This document shows positions 44,006 through 53,350 of a stretch of DNA of 64,000 nucleotides, piece by piece (the stretch's first letter is position 1; every line of letters begins with the position of its first letter). Origin of the DNA: an uncultured Flavobacteriaceae bacterium. GTDB lineage: Bacteria > Bacteroidota > Bacteroidia > Flavobacteriales > Flavobacteriaceae. A program made the translations under genes and the position numbers. Location of the stretch: assembly GCA_947503105.1 (NCBI GenBank), contig CANNCM010000004.1, positions 1-64,000 of the forward strand. The letters are read 5' to 3'. Under the pieces are notes generated by a model, which was not told where the DNA came from, ran no database searches, and saw only the letters and a program-made list of their open reading frames with translations.

Positions 44006-45631
44006 ATGAAAAATTCAATGGAACAATTCGAAGTTGTAAAAATCGATCAAATCGTAAAAGTTGAAGAATTTAAAAACTTCTATGAATCACAAACCGATGA
44101 TTCAGAAAATCAATTAAAATCTTCTTTGGAAAAGGAACAATTATTACCTTTAATTACCTCGAGAGATTTTCAATTAATTGACGGTTATCGTCGACTTAAG
44201 TTACTAAGTGCTTTAGGTAAGGAAGATGTAAAAGTCCAATTTGTAGATGTAGAACCATCTATTGGCCTTCGTTTATCCTTTAATATGTATCGAGTAAAGA
44301 CCGCTAACGACCTTACCAAAGAGGTTTTACAAGTTTTTAAATCGGTTGAAAAACGACAAGGTCAAGGGAATAATGGTAAACCTTACGATCGTTACGCGAT
44401 TATCAGAGAAAAAATTAACTACCGATGGAAATCTCCCAAGGCAATCCGCCAGTTTGATAAAATTATCGAAAATGACTTTGAGAATAATCTGTTATTAAAC
44501 GGAGTTGTGAACAAAGGGTGGAGTTTATCTGACTGTGAAAAATATCTAAGTGAATTAAAAGAGATTGATTTAACCAAAAATCATGGATTCACAGAACAGT
44601 TAACAAAAGGAGACCTAACTATTAATCAAGTCAATAAATTCATCGAAGAGAAAGAAAACCTTCAAAACAATTACAAAGACACTTTTGTAATTCCTAACAA
44701 GGCAACCACTTTTAAAATGAATTGTGTTGATATAGTTGATGTGCCGTCGTATACAAGAAGTATAGCAACTTTATTTACTTCCATTCCGTATTATATGTTA
44801 CGTGGTTACGATAAAAAAAACTTGTCATCAGAATTGGGTCACGAAAAGACCCCCGAGGAGTTTGCGGATATCATTGGGGAGATTTTTGGGAAGGTTGAAG
44901 GAGTTCTTAATGAAACTTCCAATGTTTTTGTAAATATTGGTGACACCTACATTAATGGCTGTGCCATGGATATACCGGGTTTGGTGAAAGCAGCGATCTT
45001 AAAACATACAAAACTAAAATACAAAGAGTGTATCATCTGGTCCAAACCCAATCCTCATCCACAGGGAGAACAAGTAAAAAGACCGATAAATCAGATTGAA
45101 TATATTTTATGGTTCGTTGTAGATCCTTCAAAATCGAAGTACAACTTACTAAAATATACGGATCATGAAAAAGAGGTAAGGATTACGACTGGTGCTAAAG
45201 ATGTTGATAAAAACGGGAATGTATCCAAGAAAACAAAATCACTTTCAAAACCCTATAAGAAGATTTACAACCACATTGCAGCTCAAGATGTGGCTCATAT
45301 GATTAAGTGTGCCACTGGTAAAAACAAACCTGCGTTCGATGCCTTCCCAACAGGTCATCCTGCATTGATGGCAGAACTTCTTCCTGTAATCCCAATTTTA
45401 ATGACAACAGACGAGACTGATTTGGTTTACGATCCTTTTGGGGGTGCTAATACCACTGGTAGAATTTCTTTACTACTCAACAGACAATACTTAGGTACCG
45501 AACTTTCAACTCACTATCACAGGGTGGGTTGTAAGGTTCTTGAAAATACAATTGAAGAGATCAATCAGAATGATTTAGAGATTATCAATAGTGAGTATAA
45601 GGAAGTAGAAGAATTAACTGTAGCAGCATAA
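44006..45631 (+). CDS. ParB-like nuclease domain fused to beta-class DNA methyltransferase
   Basis: I start at the ATG at 44006 (541 residues); the upstream GTG would precede the promoter-like region. Residues about 8-85 form a ParB/sulfiredoxin-like domain (QLIDGYRRLKLLSALGKEDV, with DGYRR at 59-63). A helical linker follows. The methyltransferase part has the catalytic motif as TSIPYY (258-263) and, toward the C-terminus, the SAM-binding motif DPFGGANTTG (476-485). The order catalytic then SAM motif defines the beta class (N4-cytosine or N6-adenine). It may protect the island DNA, mark replication, or act in partition. First gene of a tight operon. Confidence 0.85.
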   Translation: MKNSMEQFEVVKIDQIVKVEEFKNFYESQTDDSENQLKSSLEKEQLLPLITSRDFQLIDGYRRLKLLSALGKEDVKVQFVDVEPSIGLRLSFNMYRVKTANDLTKEVLQVFKSVEKRQGQGNNGKPYDRYAIIREKINYRWKSPKAIRQFDKIIENDFENNLLLNGVVNKGWSLSDCEKYLSELKEIDLTKNHGFTEQLTKGDLTINQVNKFIEEKENLQNNYKDTFVIPNKATTFKMNCVDIVDVPSYTRSIATLFTSIPYYMLRGYDKKNLSSELGHEKTPEEFADIIGEIFGKVEGVLNETSNVFVNIGDTYINGCAMDIPGLVKAAILKHTKLKYKECIIWSKPNPHPQGEQVKRPINQIEYILWFVVDPSKSKYNLLKYTDHEKEVRITTGAKDVDKNGNVSKKTKSLSKPYKKIYNHIAAQDVAHMIKCATGKNKPAFDAFPTGHPALMAELLPVIPILMTTDETDLVYDPFGGANTTGRISLLLNRQYLGTELSTHYHRVGCKVLENTIEEINQNDLEIINSEYKEVEELTVAA

Positions 45632-45635
45632 AATA

Positions 45636-47123
45636 ATGAAAGTTTTAGTGCCAAATAATTTAAACGTACCTGAATTGATTGAAGAATTGAATCTCTCTAA
45701 TCGAAGACAGAAATATGTTAAAGAGAAAATATATCATTTGATATCCAGAGTTGTAGCAACACATAAAAATATTAAAAAGTTTGATAAAAATGGATACACC
45801 GGATTGTGTTCTAAAGAACTCAATATGATCTTAAATAGAGATTATAAATTGATTTTAGATCTATTAAAAGATAAAAATGTGATTGAGTTAGATCTCAATT
45901 ATTTAAAAGGTGTGAGGTGTAATAAAATCAAGTTAAACGATCAATATCAAAAAAAAGATAAGGTATTAAAAACCATAAGGAGAGAACATAAAACAGCACC
46001 CTCTAAAAACCAGTTATTAGATAGTTACTTCAACCACAACTTAGAAATACAAAAAGGGTACAAGAATCATGTAAAACACATATATGATACCCTGCGTCAA
46101 GAATTAACAAACGACAATCAGTTACTGGTTCTAAAAAATAAAATTGGAATCTGGTTATTAACAATTAATGATATTGAAAACAATCAATATTGGCATAATA
46201 AATCTACAGCCAATTGGAGATATAGTTCCACATTAACGAATCTTTCCAAAACACTTAAGAAGTATTTAATTTATGAAAAGCAATCATTAGTTCAAGTAGA
46301 TCTTAAATGTAGTCAGGTATATCTATTATCAAGTATATTAAACTATGATTTCTTTAAATCTAATGATGAGTTATCATTTCATCAAATTATGAGTTCTTTA
46401 TTATCTGATAAAATTATAAAAGATGTTATATCATATTTATTTTCTCCATTAATGTTTGCGCACTTTGAGCAAAGAAAGTATTTGGGGAAAGATGAGATAA
46501 TTATTAGAGATCATCACGAATTCCAAAAATTTAGAGACGCACCATTTCAAGAAGATTTCTATTCACATTTATTTGAATTGGAACATGGAGATCCTCCCAC
46601 GAATGCTCAACGTAAATCAATCAAAAAGGATATCATGTATGTATTGTTTCAAAACAATAGAAAACATCGAGAATTGGTGGAAGGAGTTCGGTTATTAGAA
46701 AAATTTTATCCCTATGTAAATCAATTTATTCTAAAGATTATGGACAGAATAGGTAAAAGGAATTTCTCCCTACTTCTACAGCGTGTGGAGAGTTATCTAA
46801 TATTGGATTGTGTGGTTCCTGAATTTCATAGACGCTGTTCTGTAGCACCAGTTTTTACAATCCATGATTGTATCATTACAACGGAACAACATAAGTTAGA
46901 ACTAACGAATGTGATGTTTGAAGTACTTCACGAAAAAACACGAATTAAACCCGGTTTATCGGTTGAAAAGTTAGATCCCTCAGATCTACTTGATGATAAT
47001 TTTATAAAGGAAATAAGAGATGATATCTATAAGAAATCAACCAAGAGTAGATTTAAAAAAAAGAGTTGGTCGATACTCGACAAACATATTGAGACAACAA
47101 ATGAATTTCTAAAAAACAACTAA
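45636..47123 (+). CDS. Divergent polymerase-like protein (single-subunit RNAP / family A palm motifs)
   Basis: The protein has 495 residues and no family I can name. Three motifs are visible in the right order: LVQVDLKCSQVYLL (D222; compare motif A VDGSCSGIQ of T7 RNA polymerase), RKSIKKDIMYVLFQN (R326, K330, F338; compare motif B RSVTKRSVMTLAYGS), and FTIHDCIITT (H410, D411; compare motif C IHDSFGT). This suggests a palm-fingers polymerase core with the two catalytic aspartates D222 and D411. The first about 200 residues are basic and helical. It lies 4 bp after the methyltransferase gene. RNA polymerase, primase or DNA polymerase activity cannot be distinguished. Confidence 0.6.
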   Translation: MKVLVPNNLNVPELIEELNLSNRRQKYVKEKIYHLISRVVATHKNIKKFDKNGYTGLCSKELNMILNRDYKLILDLLKDKNVIELDLNYLKGVRCNKIKLNDQYQKKDKVLKTIRREHKTAPSKNQLLDSYFNHNLEIQKGYKNHVKHIYDTLRQELTNDNQLLVLKNKIGIWLLTINDIENNQYWHNKSTANWRYSSTLTNLSKTLKKYLIYEKQSLVQVDLKCSQVYLLSSILNYDFFKSNDELSFHQIMSSLLSDKIIKDVISYLFSPLMFAHFEQRKYLGKDEIIIRDHHEFQKFRDAPFQEDFYSHLFELEHGDPPTNAQRKSIKKDIMYVLFQNNRKHRELVEGVRLLEKFYPYVNQFILKIMDRIGKRNFSLLLQRVESYLILDCVVPEFHRRCSVAPVFTIHDCIITTEQHKLELTNVMFEVLHEKTRIKPGLSVEKLDPSDLLDDNFIKEIRDDIYKKSTKSRFKKKSWSILDKHIETTNEFLKNN

Positions 47124-47126
47124 AAA

Positions 47127-47426
47127 ATGAAAATCATGAGAGAAGAAATGATCCAAATATTGAATGTAACAAAAGACGAACTAATCCAAATCGTTAAAGA
47201 AGGTGTCAAATTAGAATTGAACCGACAGAAGGCAATAGGTCAGACTACTTTTAATAACTCAGATGAAAAGTATTTAAGTAGAAGTGAAACTGCAAAATTA
47301 CTTCATGTAACAGAAGTAACTCTTAATAACTGGGAGAAGAAAAATATACTTGTTCCGAGTAGAATAGGTAGACGTGTCTTATATAAAGAGGCTGAAGTTT
47401 TGGATAGATTGGACCATGCTGCATAA
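47127..47426 (+). CDS. Helix-turn-helix protein, excisionase-like
   Basis: The protein has 99 residues. A short helical N-terminal region (IQILNVTKDELIQIVKEGVK) precedes a MerR-type winged HTH (YLSRSETAKLLHVTEVTLNN, then IGRRVLYKEAEVLDRL). This is the DNA-binding form shared by excisionases of Bacteroidetes integrative elements. Its place 36 bp from the 27-bp repeat and 114 bp from attR fits a recombination directionality factor. It is the last gene of the core operon, 3 bp after the polymerase-like gene. Confidence 0.82.
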   Translation: MKIMREEMIQILNVTKDELIQIVKEGVKLELNRQKAIGQTTFNNSDEKYLSRSETAKLLHVTEVTLNNWEKKNILVPSRIGRRVLYKEAEVLDRLDHAA

Positions 47427-47462
47427 TTAAGGTATAACAGTATAAATGTTATGTAATGTTAC

Positions 47463-47489
47463 AAACTGCGCACACCTTTGAGCACACCC
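47463..47489 (+). repeat. 27-bp direct repeat, right copy
   Basis: Identical to 14820-14846 in the same orientation. It lies 51 bp inside attR and 36 bp past the HTH gene. Together with the left copy it marks both arms of the island. Confidence 0.9.
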
Positions 47490-47490
47490 C

Positions 47491-47536
47491 AAAAACCAAA
47501 AAACCCGTAAATCATTGTTTATAAATGAGTTACGGG
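47491..47536 (-). terminator. Terminator for tRNA-Phe, provided by the island
   Basis: CCCGTAAATCAT (47504-47515) pairs with ATGAGTTACGGG (47525-47536) with one mismatch. On the minus strand it is followed by T-runs (A-runs at 47491-47503). It lies inside the island, directly downstream of the tRNA. Confidence 0.82.
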
Positions 47537-47545
47537 ATAATTTTG

Positions 47546-47618
<73 letters not shown>

Positions 47619-47634
47619 CCGCTTATAGCGAATG

Positions 47635-47663
47635 CAAATATAATGCAATTTTAATATTCCCAA
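47635..47663 (-). promoter_or_regulatory. tRNA-Phe promoter (TTG-N18-TATATTTG)
   Basis: On the minus strand TTG (47661-47663) is followed after 18 bases by TATATTTG (47635-47642), an exact match to the Bacteroidetes consensus. The tRNA 5' end lies 16 bp farther on. Confidence 0.85.
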
Positions 47664-47713
47664 AGTAAATTTTTAAAAAAATGGTTTTGTAAATTTACAT
47701 CCTAAAACTTACA

Positions 47714-48445
47714 ATGAATCTAATAATTGATATTGGAAATTCGAGCGTCAAAATCGCTGTTTTTGAGCTACATGAGCTTCTTAAAACATGGCGGTGCAGC
47801 GTTGATAAATTACCAAATAAGGTGAGCGAAATCTGCACACAATATCCAAAAATTAGTCAGTTATTAGTGTCTTCTGTAACAGAGTTTTCTGATTTGCTTT
47901 TTTCTGAATTATCGCACTATGGCAAGGTTTATGTGCTACATCATAAACTCAAAATGCCTTTCAAGAATTTGTACACAACTCCAGAAACTTTAGGTTTAGA
48001 TCGTTTGGCGCTTGTCGCAGCGGCAACTCAGCACTATCCAAAAACAAATGCTCTAGTTATTGATGCAGGCACTTGTATTACATATGATTTTGTAGATGCC
48101 AATGCCCATTATTTTGGTGGAGCAATTTCACCTGGGTTGAAAATGCGTTACAAAGCCCTTAACAATCAAACCGCACAACTTCCATTATTGCAACCATCGA
48201 ATTTGAAATCCTATATAGGAACCAGCACTGAAGCTTCAATCCATAGTGGCGTCGTACATGGAATAGTACAAGAGATTCAAGGGGTTATTTCTACCTATTC
48301 GTCAGATTATTCCGATTTAACAGTTATTTTAACAGGAGGTGATGCTAATTTCTTGTGTAAACAATTTAAAATTAGCATATTTGCGAACTCAAATTTTCTT
48401 TTAGAAGGACTTAATTTTTTACTCGATTATAATTCAAACTCATGA
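47714..48445 (+). CDS. coaX: Type III pantothenate kinase
   Basis: The protein has 243 residues. The ASKHA-fold motifs are present: IIDIGNSSVKIAVFE, LGLDRLALVAAA, VIDAGTCITYDFV, YFGGAISPGLKMR and ILTGGD. It phosphorylates pantothenate, the first step of coenzyme A synthesis. Its end overlaps the next gene by 4 bp. Confidence 0.95.
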   Translation: MNLIIDIGNSSVKIAVFELHELLKTWRCSVDKLPNKVSEICTQYPKISQLLVSSVTEFSDLLFSELSHYGKVYVLHHKLKMPFKNLYTTPETLGLDRLALVAAATQHYPKTNALVIDAGTCITYDFVDANAHYFGGAISPGLKMRYKALNNQTAQLPLLQPSNLKSYIGTSTEASIHSGVVHGIVQEIQGVISTYSSDYSDLTVILTGGDANFLCKQFKISIFANSNFLLEGLNFLLDYNSNS

Positions 48446-49746
48446 TAAAAAAGTTTTTAATTTGTACGATCGTTGTGTTTTCTGCTCTCGCACAAGCACA
48501 ACAAGGTACTAGCTCTCCCTACTCATTTTATGGAATTGGAAGCCTTAAATTTAAAGGCACTGTGGAGAATCAAGCCATGGGCGGAATTAGTGTTTACACC
48601 GACAGTATTCATGTCAACCTAAGAAATCCAGCATCTTATGCTGGTAACAACCTTTCTTTGTACAATAACGAAGCACGTCCGGTAAAATTTACAGTAGGGA
48701 CTAGCTTTTCTTCAGTTGATTTAAAAACTACCGAGGCCACAGATGAAGCCGGACATTCGTCAGTAGATTATTTGGCTCTTGTGATGCCAACAGGTAGATT
48801 TGGAATCGGTTTTGGTCTTGTTCCGTATTCTTCAGTAGGGTATAAACTTCAATCCAGAAATGCAGATGATCAGCTTCAATACCGTTATCGTGGAGACGGA
48901 GGGCTCAATAAAGTATTTTTGGGTGCAGGTTATCAACTCACAAAAAACTTAAAAATAGGATTTGATGCCCAATATAATTTTGGCAGCATTACCAACACAA
49001 CAATAGCTTTTGGATACAATAATGCTGGCGAGTTGCTACAATTTCAAAGTCGAGAAGTCAAGCGCTCTGATTTGAGTGGTTTTACCTTTAATATAGGATT
49101 GGCATTTGCCAAAAAGGTTTCTAAAAATTTAGAATTAATGGCCACTGCCACGTACGCACCACAAGCTAATTTAAGTTCAGAAAATCAAAGTCAATTTGCA
49201 ACTATTTCTATTGATTCTCAAGACAGAGAATATGTAATTAGCAGTTCAGAAGTCAATTTAAATGCTTTAAATTTGTCCAATACGAATTTGACTATGCCAT
49301 CCAAAACAAATTTTGGTGTTGGAATTGGACGTCCAAGAAAATGGTTTGCAGGAATCGATTATACATTTTTAAAAGCGACAGACTTTTCAAATCGTTTTGT
49401 GACAATAGATAATGCCACTTTTGAAGATGCATCAACACTTTCTGTTGGAGGATTTTTTATCCCAAAATATGATTCTTTTGGAAGTTATTGGAAACGTATC
49501 GTTTACAGAGCAGGTTTGCGCCTTGAACAAACAGGATTGGTGATCAATAACGAGTCTATAAACGAACTTGGCATGTCTTTTGGAGTAGGTTTACCAGTCG
49601 GACGCTTATTTTCCAATGCTAATATTACATTCGAATATGGTCAGCGTGGGACAACAGCCTCAAACTTGGTGCAAGAAAACTTTTATAATATCAATATAAG
49701 TTTATCGCTCAACGACCGATGGTTCGAAAAAAGAAAATTTAATTAA
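48442..49746 (+). CDS. Outer-membrane beta-barrel protein of unknown function
   Basis: The protein has 434 residues with a signal peptide (…FSALAQAQQG). It starts with SSPYSFYGIGSLKFKGTVEN and NPASYAG, patterns shared with FadL/OMPP1-like barrels, and shows alternating beta strands throughout (IGFGLVPYSSVGYKLQS; GVGIGRPRKWFAGIDYTF). Likely an outer-membrane channel or a T9SS-related barrel. It is followed by a TPR protein and lptC in the same direction, so an envelope role is plausible. Confidence 0.75.
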   Translation: MIKKFLICTIVVFSALAQAQQGTSSPYSFYGIGSLKFKGTVENQAMGGISVYTDSIHVNLRNPASYAGNNLSLYNNEARPVKFTVGTSFSSVDLKTTEATDEAGHSSVDYLALVMPTGRFGIGFGLVPYSSVGYKLQSRNADDQLQYRYRGDGGLNKVFLGAGYQLTKNLKIGFDAQYNFGSITNTTIAFGYNNAGELLQFQSREVKRSDLSGFTFNIGLAFAKKVSKNLELMATATYAPQANLSSENQSQFATISIDSQDREYVISSSEVNLNALNLSNTNLTMPSKTNFGVGIGRPRKWFAGIDYTFLKATDFSNRFVTIDNATFEDASTLSVGGFFIPKYDSFGSYWKRIVYRAGLRLEQTGLVINNESINELGMSFGVGLPVGRLFSNANITFEYGQRGTTASNLVQENFYNINISLSLNDRWFEKRKFN

Positions 49747-49782
49747 TGACAAACATCTTTATGTTTAAAAACAGAATCTCAA

Positions 49783-51162
49783 ATGAAATCTAAACTAACA
49801 ATCTTTATCACATTCATAGCGTTGAGTATGACCAATGTTTTTGCTCAAAATGAGGAAGACTTACAAACGCTATCCATTTTTAGTGAGTATGTAAAATCTA
49901 AAAATTACGATGCGGCCTACACCCCTTGGATGGAACTCCGAAACAGAAATCCTAGGTTCAACAAAGCTATTTTTATCTACGGAGAACGTATCTTGAAGTC
50001 TAAAATAAAAAAAACAACCGCAGCAGAACAAGTTGCATACATCAATGATATGATTAAGCTTTGGGAAGAGCGCGCCACGTTTTTTCCTTCTATCACTCCA
50101 AAAGGAACATACATGGCCAAAGCCTGCCAGCTCAAATACGATAATAGAAAAGCGCTTGGTCTAACAAAAGAAGAATTGTACACTTCTTTTGGAGAAGCAT
50201 ATGCTGCAGACGCCAAAACATTTACAAATCCAAAAAGTTTATACACTTATTTTTCATTGGTTGTTGATATGTACGATGCTGGAACTATTCCTGCACAAGA
50301 TTTGTTCAATATGTACGACGAAATTACCGAAAAAGTTGAAAGTGAAGTAAAAAGTTACACCAACAAACGTAATGCATTTTTGGATGAAGATGGTGAGCCA
50401 AAAGAGCTTTCTAGATCAGACTCTTCTAAGCTTAAATCTTACAATAGTTATCTAAGTGCTTATGATAAAATTTCGTCTAGTATAGATACAAAATTAGGTA
50501 CTCGTGCCAATTGTGAAAACTTAATTCCACTATACACAAGAGATTTTGAAGCATTTAAAAATGATGGAGTCTGGTTGCAACGCGCTATGAACAGAATGTA
50601 CAACAAAGGGTGTAATGACGATCCATTATTTGTAAAAATTGTTGAGCAAAAAAATACACTTGAACCTAATGCTGATACAGCATTTTATCTTGGGATTTTA
50701 AAAGAAAAAGCAGGACAATCTACAGAAGCTTTGAATTTTTATAACCAAGCAGTAGATCTAGAAACTGATAACTTTGCGAAGTCAAAAATTTTATTCAAGA
50801 TTGCCACAAATTTCAAGAAAAAAGGACAATATGGTCAGGCAAGAAGTTACTACATGAAAGCCCTAAAATTTAATCCGAGTTTAGGAAAAGCATATTTGGC
50901 AATTTCGGCGATGTATGCCAAAAGTGCCAACAATTGCGGTACCGATAATTTTTCGAAACGGGCTGTATATTGGCTCGCTGCAAATGAAGCTGCCAAAGCC
51001 GGCCGAGTGGATCCAAACATGAAAAAAAATGCGGCAAAGTCTATTGCTAATTATAAAGCAAAAGCCCCACAAAAGAGTGAAATATTCTCTTCTGGACGTG
51101 CAGGACAAACCATCAGCATTGGATGTTGGATTCAACGCAGTGTTACGGTACCAAATCTTTAA
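49783..51162 (+). CDS. Exported TPR protein
   Basis: The protein has 459 residues with a signal peptide (…SMTNVFAQNEE). Helical repeats cover most of it; the clearest TPRs are DTAFYLGILKEKAGQSTEAL, ILFKIATNFKKKGQYGQARS and YYMKALKFNPSLGKAYLAIS. It is probably periplasmic and scaffolds an envelope assembly. Its stop overlaps the lptC start by one base (TAATG). Confidence 0.82.
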   Translation: MKSKLTIFITFIALSMTNVFAQNEEDLQTLSIFSEYVKSKNYDAAYTPWMELRNRNPRFNKAIFIYGERILKSKIKKTTAAEQVAYINDMIKLWEERATFFPSITPKGTYMAKACQLKYDNRKALGLTKEELYTSFGEAYAADAKTFTNPKSLYTYFSLVVDMYDAGTIPAQDLFNMYDEITEKVESEVKSYTNKRNAFLDEDGEPKELSRSDSSKLKSYNSYLSAYDKISSSIDTKLGTRANCENLIPLYTRDFEAFKNDGVWLQRAMNRMYNKGCNDDPLFVKIVEQKNTLEPNADTAFYLGILKEKAGQSTEALNFYNQAVDLETDNFAKSKILFKIATNFKKKGQYGQARSYYMKALKFNPSLGKAYLAISAMYAKSANNCGTDNFSKRAVYWLAANEAAKAGRVDPNMKKNAAKSIANYKAKAPQKSEIFSSGRAGQTISIGCWIQRSVTVPNL

Positions 51163-51716
51163 TGAAAAGCATTCAAAAAAACATAACAAAAAGCATCGTT
51201 GTCCTATCTTTAGGAGCGGTGCTTTTTTCATGTAACAAAAGGTTAGATAAAATTCAGCAAAGCTCCAAGTTGTCATATCTCCCCACTTCTGTTGCAGAAA
51301 ACATCAATACAAAACATACAGATTCTGGACGATTAACATCAACCTTAATCAGCCCAAAGATGATCAATTATTCCAATCGTACTTTTCCTTATTATCAATT
51401 TCCAGACGGTATAGATCTTACTCTATATGATGAAAAAAACCAACCTAGTTTTGTCGTTGCCAACAGCGCCGTGGTTTACAATAAAACGGATTTGATAGAT
51501 CTTAGAGGGAATGTAGTCCTCACTACAGCAACAAATGATACTCTTTTTACAGATCAACTTTATTATGATCAAAAAAAAGAATGGCTTTTCACCGATTTTC
51601 CTGTAAAGTTTAGAACGAAAGACTATTTGACCAACGGCAATGGTTTTGACGCCAATCAAGATTTTACAAACGCTCAAGTATTGGAAGTCACTGGCCGCAT
51701 CTACATTGAAGAATAA
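51162..51716 (+). CDS. lptC: LptC-like LPS export protein
   Basis: The ATG at 51162, overlapping the previous stop, gives 184 residues. The N-terminus is a lipoprotein-type signal (SIVVLSLGAVLFSCNKR). The body matches the LptC/OstA beta fold (NYSNRTFPYYQFPDGIDLTL; VYNKTDLIDLRGNVVLTTAT; LFTDQLYYDQKKEWLFTDFP). It carries LPS from the inner membrane toward LptA. Confidence 0.88.
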   Translation: MKSIQKNITKSIVVLSLGAVLFSCNKRLDKIQQSSKLSYLPTSVAENINTKHTDSGRLTSTLISPKMINYSNRTFPYYQFPDGIDLTLYDEKNQPSFVVANSAVVYNKTDLIDLRGNVVLTTATNDTLFTDQLYYDQKKEWLFTDFPVKFRTKDYLTNGNGFDANQDFTNAQVLEVTGRIYIEE

Positions 51717-51762
51717 TACGTATATTTACACTGGGTTCAATTTATAAAGTTCACTATAGCTG

Positions 51763-51954
51763 ATGAAATTTCTATCTTATTTCAAATTTTTCTACCTCAT
51801 TTTTGCAGCATTGTTTGCCTACGATGCATTTTCTAAATGGAATTCAAACAGAAACGGCGCATATATGTCTTTGTTTTTTGTGGCTTTTGCCATATTCATC
51901 TTCTTTTTTAGAAACAAATACCAAAAGCGTTTCAAAGATCGAGGTAAGTTGTAA
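51763..51954 (+). CDS. Small membrane protein
   Basis: The protein has 63 residues with two hydrophobic segments (FFYLIFAALFAYDAFSKW and AYMSLFFVAFAIFIFFFRN) and a basic tail. It lies 2 bp before the CNNM-type gene, so it is probably cotranscribed. Function unknown. Confidence 0.75.
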   Translation: MKFLSYFKFFYLIFAALFAYDAFSKWNSNRNGAYMSLFFVAFAIFIFFFRNKYQKRFKDRGKL

Positions 51955-51956
51955 TC

Positions 51957-53246
51957 ATGTCTTCAGAATCCCTTATCATTGCTTTGAGTCTATTGTTTTC
52001 GGCATTTTTTTCCGGAATGGAAATTGCTTTTGTATCATCCAATAAAATCCATATTGAAATTGAAAAAAAGCAAGGTGGGTTTCTATCTCTTTTATTGAAA
52101 AAAATTACTGCAAAACCTTCAAAATTTATTGCCACCATGCTCATTGGAAACAATATTGCACTTGTGGTATATGGCCTTTACATGGGTGATGTTTTGGTCG
52201 ATTGGTTTACACAATATTTAACCACAGATTCAACACTATTAAATTATGTATTTAATGAATTAAGTTTAATCACTCAAACCATAATTTCTACCTTAGTAAT
52301 TTTAGTAACAGCAGAATTTTTACCAAAAGTTTTTTTTCAAATATATGCCAATTCATTACTCAAATTATTGGCCTTACCAGCATACATTTTTTATCTATTA
52401 TTCTCTGTGTTTTCGAGTTTTGTTATATGGATATCTGATTTTGTTTTGAGAACATTTTTTAAAACCAAAGGGGATGAGGTACAATTGGCTTTCACAAAAG
52501 TAGAATTAGGAAATTACATTAGCGAACAAATGGAGTCTGTAGCTGCAGACGATGAGGTCGATAGTGAAATTATTATTTTTCAAAATGCTTTAGAATTTTC
52601 CGAGGTAAAAGCTAGAGAAGCTATGGTTCCTCGTACAGAACTAACCGCTATCGAAATTCATGATTCTGTAAAAAACTTAAGCACACTATTTACACAAACG
52701 GGGCACTCGAAAATTGTTGTTTACAAAACTTCATTAGACGACATCTTGGGCTATGTACATGCGTTTGATTTATTCAAAAACCCAAAATCCATCAAATCCA
52801 TGTTGATGCCTGTAGAGTTTGTTCCCGAAACCATGTTGGCCAAAGATATTCTTAATGTATTGACCAAAAAACGAAAAAGTTTGGCCGTTGTATTGGACGA
52901 ATACGGAGGAACATCAGGAATTCTGACAGTTGAAGATATTGTAGAAGAATTGTTTGGTGAAATTGAGGACGAACACGATTCTGTAGCTCTAATCGAAGAA
53001 CAGCTTGATGAAAACTCTTTTTTGCTTTCCGCCCGATTGGAAGTAGATTACCTCAACGAAACCTATAAATTACAATTGCCCGAGAACGAAAATTATGAAA
53101 CTCTTGGAGGACTTATTGTGCATTTTACACAAGAAATTCCAGAACAAAACAAACAGATAAAAATTGATAATTTTCAATTTACAATTCAAGAAGTTTCCAA
53201 TACCAAAATTGAATTAATTGCGCTTAAAGTTGAAGCCGCAGATTGA
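51957..53246 (+). CDS. Hemolysin/CNNM-CorC family membrane protein
   Basis: The protein has 429 residues. The DUF21 (CNNM) membrane domain comes first (FSAFFSGMEIAFVSSNKIHI), then a CBS pair (REAMVPRTELTAIEIHDS; VVLDEYGGTSGILTVEDIVE) and a CorC_HlyC domain (YETLGGLIVHF). Family members act in magnesium or divalent-cation efflux; despite the old name there is no evidence for haemolysis. Confidence 0.93.
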   Translation: MSSESLIIALSLLFSAFFSGMEIAFVSSNKIHIEIEKKQGGFLSLLLKKITAKPSKFIATMLIGNNIALVVYGLYMGDVLVDWFTQYLTTDSTLLNYVFNELSLITQTIISTLVILVTAEFLPKVFFQIYANSLLKLLALPAYIFYLLFSVFSSFVIWISDFVLRTFFKTKGDEVQLAFTKVELGNYISEQMESVAADDEVDSEIIIFQNALEFSEVKAREAMVPRTELTAIEIHDSVKNLSTLFTQTGHSKIVVYKTSLDDILGYVHAFDLFKNPKSIKSMLMPVEFVPETMLAKDILNVLTKKRKSLAVVLDEYGGTSGILTVEDIVEELFGEIEDEHDSVALIEEQLDENSFLLSARLEVDYLNETYKLQLPENENYETLGGLIVHFTQEIPEQNKQIKIDNFQFTIQEVSNTKIELIALKVEAAD

Positions 53247-53350
53247 GTTTAAACCTCAATGTAGAATAAAACACAATTCCCTTTTATTATTTCAAATTAA
53301 ATTGGTATTTTCGTCCACCATATTTTATAAAATTTAAGAATAAAAATACC

